In this document: positions 1 to 10,255 of the stretch, piece by piece
How the letters are laid out: each line of letters opens with the position of its first letter
Position numbering within the stretch: the stretch's first letter is position 1
Source of the DNA: Amborella trichopoda
Taxonomy: Eukaryota > Streptophyta > Magnoliopsida > Amborellales > Amborellaceae
NCBI RefSeq assembly: GCF_000471905.2
Contig: NW_006496517.1
Span: 202,270 to 266,269 of the forward strand
Length of the DNA stretch: 64,000 bases
Direction of reading: 5' to 3'
The notes under the pieces: generated by a model
The model's database searches: none
The model's input: only the letters and a program-made list of their open reading frames with translations
What the model was told of the DNA's origin: nothing
Program-made: the position numbers and the translations under genes

Positions 1-147
1 TTGCTAAATGTACAAAAGAAAAAGATAATTTCTTCATTGCTTTTATTTTTTTCATATTTATTTTTTTATTTTCAAAATAATATTCACTTATAATTAAATA
101 ATATATAAATATAAGTAAAACTAATTTAGTTAATGATATAATTAAAA

Positions 148-535
148 GGGTGCAGTTTGTATAGAGCCGAGGCACTAAACAATCAAATTAGAGCTCACCT
201 TCAGATAGTATCAAAAAATATAGTTTCAATACCGAAAAGTTTTGGGATAGCCTTAAATTATATTTTCATCTTTAGTTATAAAATTTAAAGCATAAAAAAT
301 AGTGTAAATCAAGCAAATCTATGAAAACTTGAAAATTAATGGTAAAAAAATGCGTCGCATGATGCACTACTTCCAAAACTTGAAATCCATTTTTTTTTTC
401 TAATGTCTATGTATCTTGATGTAGAGATGATCAATTTGAAGATATTTAAGCATCAAAACAGCCTCTTCTAGTGAAAGTTTTGGTGTAGGCTCTAATTTGA
501 TTGTTTAGAGTCTAGGCCTTATATAAATTTCTTCC
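148..535. mobile_element. MITE, family 1, copy A (Mutator-like, 9-bp TSD)
   Basis: The two ends are inverted repeats of about 47 bp. The left end starts GGGTGCAGTTTGTATAGAGC and the right end, reverse-complemented, starts GGAAGAAATTTATATAAGGC; both run into the shared CTAAACAATCAAATTAGAGC. The element is flanked by a perfect 9-bp direct repeat TAATTAAAA at 139-147 and 536-544. A 9-bp target duplication with long terminal inverted repeats is the usual signature of Mutator-like (MULE) non-autonomous elements; that assignment is inference. There is no coding capacity. Related copies lie at 9250-9633 and 56150-56660. Confidence 0.75.
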
Positions 536-544
536 TAATTAAAA

Positions 545-2081
545 AGAAAATAAAATATAATAACAATAATGAAGTTTTTGGGCTTTGGTTCTGACCCTTA
601 AATAACAAGACTGTATTAAATTAGAATAAGAGAGAAATATTAATATTTTTGTATTCACTGTATTGTTTTTCAATTATTTTTAAAGTGATATGACCTGCAA
701 GGTAGGTACATCTTCTCTCTCCATAATAATGTGAAGTTGGATCTATTATAAGCTCTCTCTCCATAATTGAATGTCCTTTTAATACAGGAAAATTACACAT
801 ATATCAATTATTTTTTGTGTTACTATAATTTCATCTAAAATTTTCTATTATTACTACTCTATCAATTTTATATCCGTTTTTTACAACATTTTGTAACTAT
901 TTTAATAAAGTGACTAAATTGCCCTTTTCAGATTTTCTAGAAGCGAAATTTATTTTGCATGAACTAACTATGTTGGATTTTGAAAATCTAGAAGTTTTTC
1001 GTTTTTGGATTTTGAAAATCCAAAAATTACAAAATAAAAAATCTACAATTTTAGAGTCTGATTTTTTTTTAGAAATTAAAAATTGACAAATAAAACTTAA
1101 CCAATAAGATTGTGTAAAATCACTCTACAAATATTTTATATTCCCAGCCAATTAAAAGAAAAATTTAGCTCAAACTTTTTCAAATGTTTGCTCTTTTAAA
1201 AAAATCCACAATGTACTCTTGCCAAAAATTTGAAAGCTCAACGTTTGCTCTTTTGAAACAATCTATACACAATTTCAGACATTTAAGGTCCGAAAAAGTT
1301 TAGGACCTTGGATGTCCCAAACATTTTATATTTTGGACCCTAAAGATCCGAAACAGGGAAATTTCGAACTTTGAAGGTCCGGATTTTATTTATTTATTTC
1401 AGAAACTAAAGATGCACAAATTGGCCAATTTCGGACCATGAAGTTCAGATTTTTTTTTTAATTAATTAAATTATTTATTTTGGATCATGACAATCCAAAA
1501 ATAGGACAATTTTGGAAAAAATTCGAGGCTCCTAAAAATGATTATACATGTAATACCCTAAAATTTGAATGTAATAAGTGAAAATTTTAGCTAAAAATAA
1601 CGCTCATTATAATAAATATATGTGTAATTTTTCCTTTAAAATATTTCTATAATTAACAATTAATTTCACGTAAAGTGCAAATGCATGTCACTAGCTTCCA
1701 TAACATGTCAGTAGTGCCACAGTTCTCGGGGAAAAAATACATTCAAACACCATCTCCAAACGCCTCTCACAAGATTTGAGAATCCTTGCCCTTCTTTGTT
1801 CTCTAAATTTCTCTTGGATTTTATTCTCGTTGTAATTCTGCACAAATTGGAAAACAAATAAAGTTAATCTTCAATGTAACCTCACCAATTTTAGAATCCC
1901 CATCCTACATAAGATAATTAACTCAATAAACTGCAAAAACTGGGATTTATTATACTTAATTTGGGTCTCAACGATCAATTCATCAAGGTCTGAGCTTGGA
2001 AATAAAGATTAGAACAAAAATGGTTATATTAGGTGAAATTTTTTATCATAAAGGAGTACATTTCATAATTCAAAAGGAATT
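545..2081. other. AT-rich intergenic DNA
   Basis: No coding frame, RNA gene or clear transposon end is visible. The stretch is rich in A/T runs and has local palindromes, such as a GGATTTTGAAAATCC motif near 1008, and loosely repeated words of the type 'aaggtccgaaa' around 1290-1450. It may be worn-down transposon sequence. Confidence 0.5.
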
Positions 2082-2090
2082 ATAACTACT

Positions 2091-2554
2091 GGGGAAGTTT
2101 TTATACTTTCCTTGCAACATAGAAGATCTATGCTTCCCCTACCACCCAGCCGTCCAATTTTGATCAAGATGGCCATTCACCGTTTGATCGTAGATCCAAC
2201 GTCTCAAAATATTTCATTTTTAGTGTTTTTTATACGAATTGTGTGAACGTGAAATTTGGTACATGCGATGCTCTCATTGGGGTGCACTTATAAAAGATAT
2301 TAAAAATAACTTTTTGATAAAATATAATGATCAAAATACCCCTTGAATCTTTCAGGGGTATGTTGATCATTTTATTTTATTGGAAGTATTATTTTAATAT
2401 TTTTCGCTAGTTTATAGAAAAAATTTTAAAAATAAATAGTGTAGAGACGTGACATTGTGATTGAGACAATCTTAACCTTTTATTTAAAATGGACGGTTGG
2501 ATAAAAAAAAATATATCAATTTTATGTGGTTGGGGTAACATAGAAAGCTTGTCC
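2091..2554. mobile_element. MITE, family 2 (9-bp TSD)
   Basis: A perfect 9-bp direct repeat ATAACTACT occurs at 2082-2090 and 2555-2563. Inside it the ends are imperfect inverted repeats: left GGGGAAGTTTTTATACTTTC, right reverse complement GGACAAGCTTTCTATGTTAC. Further inward both arms carry CCGTCCA-type words. It is about 464 bp long and non-coding. The 9-bp duplication suggests Mutator-type mobilisation. It lies downstream of the FAR1-like remnant at 2745-2976 (minus strand). Confidence 0.6.
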
Positions 2555-2976
2555 ATAACTACTACCCTCCAGCCCCTGAAGACAAGAAGACTTAGCATGC
2601 AAATGTGCCCTAGTGACTTAAGATAGCTGAATAGGGCCATAGTATCTTCTCTCTATAGTACCTTGTAATCCAGGTGATTCTGACAATAAAGGGCTCTCCC
2701 ACCAGCCTGTTCCTAAAAAGGGGACATTATTTATGATGATTTTAACATTGTCAAAGTGCAGAGATGATGTTGTCCTTCAGAAATTTGGTGACAACCTGTT
2801 TCCCAAAATCAACCTTCTTGATACGAAGCAATGCTACGCTTCCAACCCTAGGAGAGGACATGGATATGCATTGACTTCATGTTTTCACTCATCTTGCCAA
2901 TAAAACTCCCTAGCAATTACTACCCCATCTGACGTTGATAGGCATGTCTTACCTCAATAGGTGCCAAATCCCATAA

Positions 2977-3085
2977 TGTAGAGATAGTTGAAGATATTTA
3001 TTTTGTTTTATATAGAAAATATATATTTCATAAGATTATTGTTTATTGTAATTTATCTTATAATACAAGTTAACTTGTTATTTTA
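2977..3085 (+). repeat. copia-1 5' LTR (partial)
   Basis: It matches the 3' LTR at 7272 over about 110 bp (shared words GATATTTATTTTGTTTTATA and TTATTGTAATTTATCTTA). The match stops where the nested inverted-repeat element begins. The rest of this LTR and the primer site cannot be placed with confidence; a degenerate TGGTATCAGAG-like stretch may lie near 4318-4331. Confidence 0.65.
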
Positions 3086-3106
3086 GTTGTATTATATATA
3101 AGAAAA

Positions 3107-3860
3107 ATTACCCCCAACACTTTAGTTGTATTATATAAGACTATACTTTAGTTGTATTATATAAGACTACACTTTCTATGCAACTTACCCCCAACCTAAT
3201 ATTTTTTCTCACTTTTTTCTCCAAAATACACTTTGTATACAATAACCCCGCAAAAAAAAAAAAAAAAAAAAAAAAAAACCTAAACTAACCTCCCTTACTT
3301 TTTCCTTACCCATGCATCTCTCTCCTCTATCCCTCCAAAATAGGGGCTCTGACACTGTGTAAGTGTGGTCCGGCAGTAGGGCTCCAACATTGTGTAAAGT
3401 ACGGTCCGACAATAGGGTCACGACATTGTGTAAACTGCGGTTCGACAGTAGGGCTCTGGCATTGCGTAAAGTGCGGTCCGGCAATAGGGTTATTACATTG
3501 TGTAAAGTGTGGTCCAGCAGTAGGGATCTGACACTGTGTAAAGTGCGGTTGGCCAATTGCGAAGAGCGGTCTGGCAGTTGCAAAGGGCGGTCCGGTAGTA
3601 GATGTTACTGGATTTCAGGACTCTGGCACTATGTAAAGGGCGGTCCGACAGTACTCAGTTTTGGTTCGGTAGTTGTCTTAGGGCGGTCCGACACTTGTGC
3701 GCTCCAACAATGTGCTACTGGGGTCTAAAAGTCAACGTCAAATCTGGCCAAAATGATTTATATGTAAATGAACTTTTTCCCTTGAGGGTATTTGCATAGA
3801 AAGTTTGTTTTGGGGAAAAAAGTGAGAGAAAAAGTTAGGTTGGGGGTAATTCTTTTACTG
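3107..3860. mobile_element. Terminal-inverted-repeat element carrying a minisatellite
   Basis: Inverted arms bracket this block. The left arm (3107-3119 and 3185-3240) carries ATTACCCCCAAC, CCCCCAACCTAA, TTTTTCTCACTTTTTTC and CCAAAATACACTTTGTAT. The right arm (3790-3860) carries the complements: GCATAGAAAGTTTGTTTTGG, GAAAAAAGTGAGAGAAAAAG and TTAGGTTGGGGGTAATTC. Between them are a 30-bp A-run (3249-3278) and a 38-bp minisatellite. Two or three copies of a ~27-bp unit (TTTAGTTGTATTATATAAGA) lie at the left end. It interrupts the copia-1 5' LTR/leader. No transposase is present and the exact termini are uncertain. Confidence 0.55.
3347..3700. repeat. 38-bp minisatellite
   Basis: About six units of roughly 38 bp share the pattern (T)TGTGTAAAGTGCGGTCCG followed by G/ACAGTAGGG and a variable stretch. 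Later units from 3560 to 3700 are looser (GGGCGGTCCG words). It is GC-richer than its surroundings. Frames through it on both strands are periodic and not protein-like. Confidence 0.8.
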
Positions 3861-4345
3861 TTTTGGGGAAAAAAGTGGAGAAAAAGTTGCTGTTACTTCT
3901 TGTTTTCATTCGCAAACTGATTCCTTCATTGATGTTGCAAAAATAAGTTGGTTGCAATTGGTATATTCAATAGGCCTTTTATTAGAGATTGTTGATTAAG
4001 GCTCTCCATCTTTGTTCGTTATTGATTGAGGAAATGAGGTATTAAGTTAGTGATAATGCTAAGTATGCAGAAAGTGGACCGGTGAAATCGTTATGTGGAA
4101 GTAGGGTCTTGACTCTTTGTACTCTTTACCTTGAACCCAAACATCTTGCTATTTGCAAAAATCATGTACTGTATTTCTCGATCATAAAAATTTAGGTCCC
4201 GTTCAAATCTGTCTCTTTGTCTCTCCAATTTTTTGATCTGGGTTGTTTTTCAAAAAAAAAAAAGAGTTTTTTTAGCTGAAACTATCGAATCTGAGTTTTG
4301 ATCTTAGATCAAGTTTCTCGATAACATCTGAGGGGGTGCTCATAC

Positions 4346-4900
4346 ATGGTTTCTGAAAAAGGATATGTCTTGGTGGTAAAACTCAATGGGAACAACTATC
4401 CTGATTGGAGGTTTCATTTTCCGTTTTTGTTGTAGGAGAAGGTTTGCGGGGGATTACTGATAGAACTGAACCACAACCTGATCCATCCAATACTAAATAA
4501 ATTCAACAATGAAAAATCAACATTGAAAAAATTGTTTCATGGATTCTCGGCTTCGTGGATATGAAATTTGGAATGCCAATGGGAGGCTTCTGCACTGCAA
4601 AAGAAATGTTGGAATATCTGAAATTTTTTTATTAGCAATCAAATCTTGCAAGACGATTTTGAACTGAGTATGATATGTTTACGTATAAACAGGGGGATAA
4701 AAATATTCAAGAATATTATGTTGGTTTTATGAACTTGTGGACATAATATGATTTTGTAAGTATAACGATCATTACCAGTACTTGTTGCATTATAAGCTTA
4801 AAAGAGATAAATGATGACAGGAAGGTGATGCAGTTCCTAGTGAAGTTACGTCCCGAATATGAAATCAAATATGAAGCGTTCTCCCATTTTAAAACTTTTT
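4346..4900 (+). pseudogene. copia-1 gag remnant
   Basis: Translation from the ATG at 4346 gives VKLNGNNYPDWRFHF, the usual start of plant copia Gag. Downstream, separated by stops, come YDMFTYKQGDKNIQEYY and FLVKLRPEYE, typical of the UBN2/retrotran_gag region. At least four stops or frameshifts are present. No zinc knuckle or protease motif was seen before integrase sequence begins. Confidence 0.7.
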
Positions 4901-4904
4901 AATC

Positions 4905-5470
4905 CATGGTTGCAACCCAATTCGATACAAAAGTAAAAATCTTACAGTTAGACTCTGGGGAGGAATACTTATCACATGATTTTCAAGAATATTTGAAAAC
5001 TTAGGATATTCAATCACAGAAAATTTATCCTTACACTCCACAACAGAATGACACAATTGAAAGGAAAAACTGCCATATCCTGGAAATTGTTAGGACCCTT
5101 GTGCATGACTCCCGTGTCCCTCATAGTTTTTGGGTGGAAGCTACATCAACAACTGTTATCTCATCAATCACCTCCCTTCCTCATTTTTGCATAAAGAATC
5201 TCCATATTATTCCTTATTTCATGTTAATCATGATTATTCTCTCTTGCATGTTTTTGGATGTGTATGTTTTGTTCATTTTCATGTACATGGAAGAACAAAA
5301 TTTCTGTCCAAGCAGCCACTTGTGTTTTTTTGGGTTACTGTCTTGACCAAAAGGGATTTCTATGTCATGATCTAACTGCTCATCGTGTAAGTATTTCTCG
5401 CAATGTCGTCTTTCTGGAAAGCCTCTTTTATTACTCTTCAATTGCTAAATCAATAGGGTCATCTGTTCCT
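4905..5470 (+). pseudogene. copia-1 integrase remnant
   Basis: Fragments match the copia integrase core and its C-terminal flank: LDSGEEYLSHDFQEYL, YTPQQNDTIERKNCHILE (canonical QQN-G--ERKNR) and, after a frameshift, a GYCLDQKGF-like segment near 5330-5365. The catalytic D-D-E set is not complete. It continues towards the reverse transcriptase. Confidence 0.7.
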
Positions 5471-5849
5471 TTCTAATCGGTTTTATTAGATATTAACACC
5501 ACCGATAAATCACCACAGCTTTTGGTGCATCAACAACAAGGCAAATAATACCAATCCATGCCTCCTCCATCTCACTAACCAGAGCCAGGTCAGACCTCCG
5601 CCCAACCTGTAAGTGATTCTCTTCCCTCCTCCGTTTCTCCTAATCCTGTTTCTTTTGATAATTCTACCCAGTTACGACATTCTTCACGTGCACCCACCTG
5701 GTCGATGTGACTTTTTCCTAGATGGTTTTGACTTTTCACTTATTTGCTTCTCTTGATACTGTTGAGATTCATTCGAAATACCTAGATCTTTGTTTACTTC
5801 CTAGATAATTGTTTGCCCCTTAGATTCGGTTGATATTAATTTTACTTAC

Positions 5850-6535
5850 TAGCAAGCCTTGACTATGCCATGTTGGAAAGAAGCCATGGATGTAGAAATA
5901 AGTGCCTTGTTAGAAAATGACACTTTGAGATCTTGTATCGTGCCCTTCTAATAAATCTATTATTGGAAGTAAATGGATTTTTTCTGTGAAACTTAAATCT
6001 GATGAAGGGATTGAGTGATATAAAGCACGACTGGTTACTCAAGGCTACAAATAGGAGTATGACATAGACTATGATGAAACATTTGCTCTAGTTGCTAAAA
6101 TGATAACTGTGTGTACAATAATCGTCCTCTCAGCTATTCGTTAGTGGATTATCTCTCAAATAGTTGTGAAAAATACATTTTTTCATGGATATTTAAAAGA
6201 GACAGTATATATGCGACCTTCGCCTGAGTATTGCCAAGATAAGTCTATGGTCTGCTATTTGAACAAAATCCTTGTAAGGTTTAAAACAAGCTCCAAGAGC
6301 TTGGTTTGAACGGTTTCATCAGGTCATTTTGAATGTTGGGATGAAACAAAGTGCTCATGACTATTCGCTATTTACCCACCATTGTTCTTTAGGGATAACA
6401 ATTCTTCTCTTATATGTTGATCATATTCTCATCACAGGAGACAACCTTGACAATATACAACACATGAAAGAGCTTCTCAGTTACTCATTCAGAATGAAAG
6501 ATTTGGGTCATTTGACTTTCTTGGCTTAGAAATTC
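5850..6535 (+). pseudogene. copia-1 reverse transcriptase remnant
   Basis: PCWKEAMDVEISALLENDTL (near 5865) is the start of copia RT. LLYVDHILITGDNLDNI (near 6405-6455) is the catalytic YVDD region with the second aspartate changed to histidine. Intervening frames hold stops and frameshifts. The enzyme cannot be active. Confidence 0.75.
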
Positions 6536-6585
6536 ATTATTCTCCTAGTGGATATAGTGTCAACCAAAAGAAATACATCACATAT

Positions 6586-7250
6586 TTGATCAAGCTGGCC
6601 AACTTATCTGATGATAAATGGGTGGATACACCAATGAATGTGAATGTAAAATATAAAAAAGATGATGGGGAAAGACTTCCAGATCCCACTCTTTATAAAC
6701 AACTGGCTGGCAGTCCACTCTATCTCACTATGACTCGTCCTGATATATCCCATGCAGTACAGGTCGTCAGCCAACTTGTTGCAGATCCTCGTCGCATCCA
6801 CCTCTCGACAGTGCATCGTATTATTCATTATCTGCGGGGTACATGCCATAGAGGCCTATTCTTCTCCCCTAACTCTTCTCTCCAATTACGAGCCTATGCT
6901 GATGAGGATTGGGTAGGTTGCTAAGGTACTCGATGCTAGACCACTGGATCATGTATATTTTTTGGAAAAATTACTTGGTTGAGAGGTCTTTTACATGACC
7001 TTGATGTTCTTCATCAATCTCCTACGCCATTGTATGCTGACAATATGAGCTTATGCGCATTGCCTCCAATCCAGTGGTCCATGACCGCACAAAGCATATA
7101 AAAGTTGATTGTCATTTCTTTCATGAAAAATTCCTAACTAGAGAAGTTATGTTCCCACATATTGCCTCACAATAACTTGCAGACATTTTTACTAAGGCAA
7201 TGATTCATGCTGGTCATGACTATCTTATTGACGAACTGATGTTGTTCAAC
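6586..7250 (+). pseudogene. copia-1 RT C-terminus and RNase H remnant
   Basis: The best preserved frame of this element (6586-6924, 112 residues) contains DTPMNVNVKY, DPTLYKQLAGSPLYLTMTRP, DISHAVQVVSQ and LRAYADEDWVGC, the standard RT-RNase H connection of copia. A stop follows. Downstream, YADNMSLCALP (canonical DN-SA--L) and a weak tail lead to the polypurine tract at 7261-7271. Confidence 0.8.
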
Positions 7251-7271
7251 CAACCTCAGTTTGAGGAGGAG

Positions 7272-7449
7272 TGTAGAGATAGTTGGAGATATTTATTTTG
7301 TTTTATATAAAAAGTGTATATTTCATTAGATTATTGCTTATTGTAATTTATCTTAGTGTGCAAATTATCTTTGATGATATTATATTTACTTGTTAATAAT
7401 AGTCAATACAATTGACAGGTTTTTTCTCTGTCTCTTTATGTGTTTGACA
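7272..7449 (+). repeat. copia-1 3' LTR
   Basis: It starts TGTAGAGATAG directly after the purine tract and is taken to end ...TTTGACA at 7449, giving TG...CA ends and a length of 178 bp. The end was chosen because the next five bases (CATAC) match the 5' flank (CATAA) in four of five positions. Confidence 0.6.
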
Positions 7450-7560
7450 CATACGAGTTGCATTATTGTTGTAGAAATCACTAGTTGCATTTTCAGAGTT
7501 GAATTCCATGTCAAAAAATGCTTTGGCACATTGAGATGTACATAATGTTGCCTCGTACGG

Positions 7561-7675
7561 TAGAATGGGTTGGGGCTTTGGCAGTATTACCAACGAGCCC
7601 TATAATAAAGTATCTGCTCCATTCTCATTAAAAGATAGGGGTCCAAATCCCCACTAACTTACCCATTTTTTTTTT
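7561..7675 (+). mobile_element. tRNA-like SINE, copy 1
   Basis: It opens TAGAATGGGTTGGGGCTTTG, passes through CTCCATTCTCATTAAAAGAT, has a box-B-like GGGTCCAAATCCCC (7639-7652), and ends in ACTTACCCA plus a nine-T-plus run. The same order is seen reverse-complemented at 8627-8714 and 8431-8626, and truncated at 60488-60567. The promoter-box reading is inference; no A box is convincing. It sits within the 5' part of the FAR1-like pseudogene. Confidence 0.6.
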
Positions 7676-7864
7676 GCCTGCTAGAATTTTAACTCCGTCA
7701 TCATCTTTGCAGTCAAATTCCACGCCCATGTCTAATTCTATCCCCTCCTTTGTTTGAGTTTTAATGGCTTCTTCATACAAATCCATTGAACCAACTACTT
7801 CCTTTCCCATATGATTTTCAGCCCTTTCACAATTTTCATACTCAATGAGAAAGGTTGCCTTCAA

Positions 7865-8430
7865 ATCTTAGAACTTTTTGTATGGGATGGCAGCAGCTCC
7901 ACGCCTTTTTTAGTTATTTGTGTCAACGTGGGTGTCCCACAATGATTTTCACAATAGTTAGATGATGGTGGGATGTTTTTCATGGGAATGGGCTATGTCA
8001 CTTGTTGATTTTGCCTTTGTAGTGATGACGATAACGGTTATTAGAGTGGTTATCAAGCACACACTTCACTCCTATAACAGTCATGGCTCCTGCCAATGTT
8101 ATATTTTTGAAATGTTCCCTATAATTACTGGTCATTAATGCATTTTAATTTGTACAAATAACCCTAGAAGATGCCTTCTCTGTGCATGTATTGAGTACAC
8201 CCCTACGATCGCTCTTCGCTGAGAATATACAAACGATGCCCTTGTGAGGCCCTACCACTTGGGAAATATCAAGTGCACCCTACGGCTGCCTTCTTTAGGG
8301 AAATATATTCTTGTAGTTGCCTACTGCCAATAAGTAGGTCTTTTTGAAATGAGTTGAAATGAGCACCTTTACTGAGCATGAGATAAAATGCCTTACGGCC
8401 TATATAATTTCTTATTGGGTAAATCAGTGG
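7865..8430. other. Unassigned intergenic DNA
   Basis: No convincing frame or repeat structure was found. Moderately GC stretches at 8180-8310 carry CCCTACGATCG- and CCCTACGGCTG-like words, which might be a relic of an imperfect duplication. It may include the 5' flank of the minus-strand FAR1-like pseudogene. Confidence 0.4.
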
Positions 8431-8626
8431 GGGGGAGAAGTCTCCCTTTTCAATAATCCAATATAGAAATTACATCATACTATTTTACAATCTTGTAGTA
8501 GGGTAATTACGCCACAAAAGTAATATGCCAATGGGGATTTGAGCCTCCACCTTTCGGTTAGAATGGAGTCAGAGACCTCACCATGGAGCTCATCAATACT
8601 ACCGTCAAGGCTTTAGGCCATTCTCA
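8431..8626 (-). mobile_element. tRNA-like SINE, copy 3
   Basis: On the minus strand it reads TGAGAATGGCCTAAAGCC, then GATGAGCTCCATGGTGAGGT, CTCTGACTCCATTCTAACCG and a box-B-like GGCTCAAATCCCC (around 8535). A longer 3' tail runs to the GGGAGACTTCTCCCCCC stretch. It lies head-to-tail with copy 2, so the two form a dimer. Confidence 0.6.
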
Positions 8627-8714
8627 AAAAATTAGTAAGTCAGTGAAGATTTGGGCCCCTACCTTTTAGTGAGACTGAAGTCAGATACCTCATCATAGAG
8701 GCCAAGCCATTCTC
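8627..8714 (-). mobile_element. tRNA-like SINE, copy 2
   Basis: On the minus strand it reads GAGAATGGCTTGGCCTCTAT, TGAGGTATCTGACTTCAGTC, TCACTAAAAGGTAGGGGCCC, AAATCTTCACTGACTTACTA and a short T-run at the join to copy 3. It is about 88 bp, shorter in its head than copy 1. Confidence 0.6.
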
Positions 8715-9240
8715 CAAAGTTCAAAGCGAAGCAAACCTACTAAGAAGGAAACAAAAGTTGAGAGCAATTCTCCTCGAAAAGAATATAATGTATAATAAGA
8801 CTACAAAATTTCAGTGATACCAAGTACTTGCCTCAAATATATTATGTCAGAAAATGTTATGATAACAGCGACGTATACAAGAAAATTTACTCAATAAATA
8901 CAAAAATGCTGCTTATTTCTCTAATTCTAGGTGTTCATTAAAGAGGATAAATGAGCAAAACAATTGCTAATAGACACAGGTCGGTTCATCTGGTAAAGAA
9001 CGCAGCTATGAATAAGTTTTGGGAACATACCACTGTTATAATTGAACACCAATTTCTCTTTTACCGATATAATGGCAATAGAACTTTCAAAATTACCTAA
9101 CTTCCATTTATGAGCTTATTTCACGCTCGCGTAGATCATAAAGAAATGTACAACGATTATGAGCATAAATTTCGAGTATCTTAGAATGGTGTACATCACT
9201 TTTGTTACATAAGTGACAGAACCAAAGCCAAAAATCATTA
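8715..9240. other. Unassigned intergenic DNA
   Basis: AT-rich, no coding signal, no repeat recognised. Confidence 0.4.
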
Positions 9241-9249
9241 TTAGAATTG

Positions 9250-9633
9250 TCGTTTGAAAAAGCTGGGCCCTGAACAATCAAAGTTAGGCACACCTTTAGA
9301 TAGTGTTGGAAGATGTTGTTTCAATACAAGAAATATTTGTGACAGTTGAAAATTTATTTTCAACTTTATTTATAAAGTTTAAAACTTAAAAAATAGTGTA
9401 GATTGAGCAGATCTATGAACACATGAAAAACTTAAAAATGACTGTCTGAAAATGCATTACAAGATGTATTGTGTCCAAAACTTGAAATCCATTTTTTCTC
9501 ATGTCCATACATCTTGAGGTCGAGATGATCAAATTGAGGATTTTTGAACATTGAAACAATTTTTTTTAGTAAATTTTTGGGGTCAGCCTTAAATGTGATT
9601 GTTTAGAGCCACACCATTATATAATCTTTTTCC
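9250..9633. mobile_element. MITE, family 1, copy B
   Basis: The right end, reverse-complemented (GGAAAAAGATTATATAATGG, then CTCTAAACAATCA), aligns base for base in length with copy A. The left end keeps GGGCCCTGAACAATCAAAG. The interior shares CTTGAAATCCATTTTTTCT and GAGATGATCAA words with copy A. The flanks TTAGAATTG (9241-9249) and TTAGAATAA (9634-9642) agree in the first seven of nine positions, a probable decayed 9-bp duplication. The left boundary is uncertain by about 5 bp. Confidence 0.7.
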
Positions 9634-9642
9634 TTAGAATAA

Positions 9643-10046
9643 TGCCAGAGATATCTAGAAACGTTTAGAAAAAAAAAACTTGAGAATCAATAACCTTCTA
9701 GTAAAAAAAAATATAGCTAATCTCTTTAAAAATGGTGTGCAGAGAGACTCGCCTTGGCTACAAAGTACACACCCCTAGCCGAGGTGAGTTATGTGGCCCA
9801 GTCCTCAAAGAGAAAAGAAATTCAAAAAGTAGGAAAATGAATTGAAAGCAAAGTTAAAAAAAAAAAAAAAGCCTTAAGAAGTCCAAATGAACTTAATTTT
9901 TTTTGGAAAAATGAATTTATCAAAAAACAGATTTATAGTTGGGTCATTTTCAAAAATCCAAGAAAGGGAAAAAAAAAAAAATAAGGATTTATGATAAAAA
10001 AAAACTCACAAATCTTTACGAATAACATATAAATCACATAAAAAAA
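9643..10046. other. A-rich intergenic DNA
   Basis: Many homopolymeric A runs (for example 9857-9871 and 9970-9981). No gene or repeat end is supported. Confidence 0.4.
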
Positions 10047-10047
10047 A

Positions 10048-10247
10048 GAGTAATGATCTTATGAGACCCTCCTACACCTATGTGTGTAGGACTTCAAAGG
10101 ATCATCATTAAATTTAGCACAGATCCTTAGAAAAGTTATCATATGAGTGTGAGACTTGACTTTTCTAGATATCTGTGTCAAATTTAATGGTAATCCTTTG
10201 AAGTCCTGCACACATGAGTGTGGGAGAGTCTCATAGGATCATTACTC
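10048..10247. mobile_element. Foldback MITE (near-perfect palindrome)
   Basis: The left arm GAGTAATGATCTTATGAGAC and the right arm, reverse-complemented, GAGTAATGATCCTATGAGAC extend inward for about 90 bp with few mismatches; both contain GGACTTCAAAGGAT and CATTAAATTT. Only a short centre (GTTATCATATGAGTGTGAGA region) is unpaired. The flanks are T plus an A-run on both sides (10039-10047 and 10248-10255), so an 8-bp duplication is possible but is low complexity. Non-coding, about 200 bp. Confidence 0.75.
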
Positions 10248-10255
10248 TAAAAAAA

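Larger units (their letters stand above)
2977..7449 (+). mobile_element. Ty1/copia LTR retrotransposon (copia-1), degenerate
   Basis: Domains appear in copia order on the plus strand: gag (~4346-4900), integrase (~4905-5470), reverse transcriptase (~5850-6535), RNase H (~6586-7250). Two LTR starts match, at 2977 (TGTAGAGATAGTTGAAG) and 7272 (TGTAGAGATAGTTGGAG). The 3' LTR is preceded by the purine tract TTGAGGAGGAG and appears to end in CA at 7449. Flanks CATAA (2972-2976) and CATAC (7450-7454) are a plausible 5-bp target duplication. Protease is not recognisable and there are many stops. It sits inside a FAR1-like gene. Confidence 0.8.
2745..7864 (-). pseudogene. FAR1/FHY3-like pseudogene, split by a copia insertion
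   Basis: FAR1/FHY3-family proteins are MULE-transposase-derived plant transcription factors with an N-terminal WRKY-GCM1-like zinc-binding domain. On the minus strand, 7864-7676 gives an acidic N-terminal stretch (contains GIELDMGVEFDCKDDDG). After a SINE, 7545-7450 gives DMEFNSENATSDFYNNNATR-M, the start of the FAR1 DNA-binding domain. Reading resumes at 2976 beyond the copia element with (M)GFG, then DGVVIAREF, and around 2823-2745 VALLRIKKVDFGKQVVTKF, which fits the rest of that domain. The codon order R-M | G-F-G is restored if the copia element and one copy of the duplicated CATAC/CATAA are ignored. Stops and frameshifts are present, so it is not functional. No transposase or SWIM part is visible; it may have been a short FAR1-domain-only gene. 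Confidence 0.7.

Noticed and set aside
3209..3728. Open frames of 120-124 residues on both strands.
   Set aside because: They follow the 38-bp minisatellite in every frame, with repeated residues and a homopolymeric Phe run from the poly-A tract.
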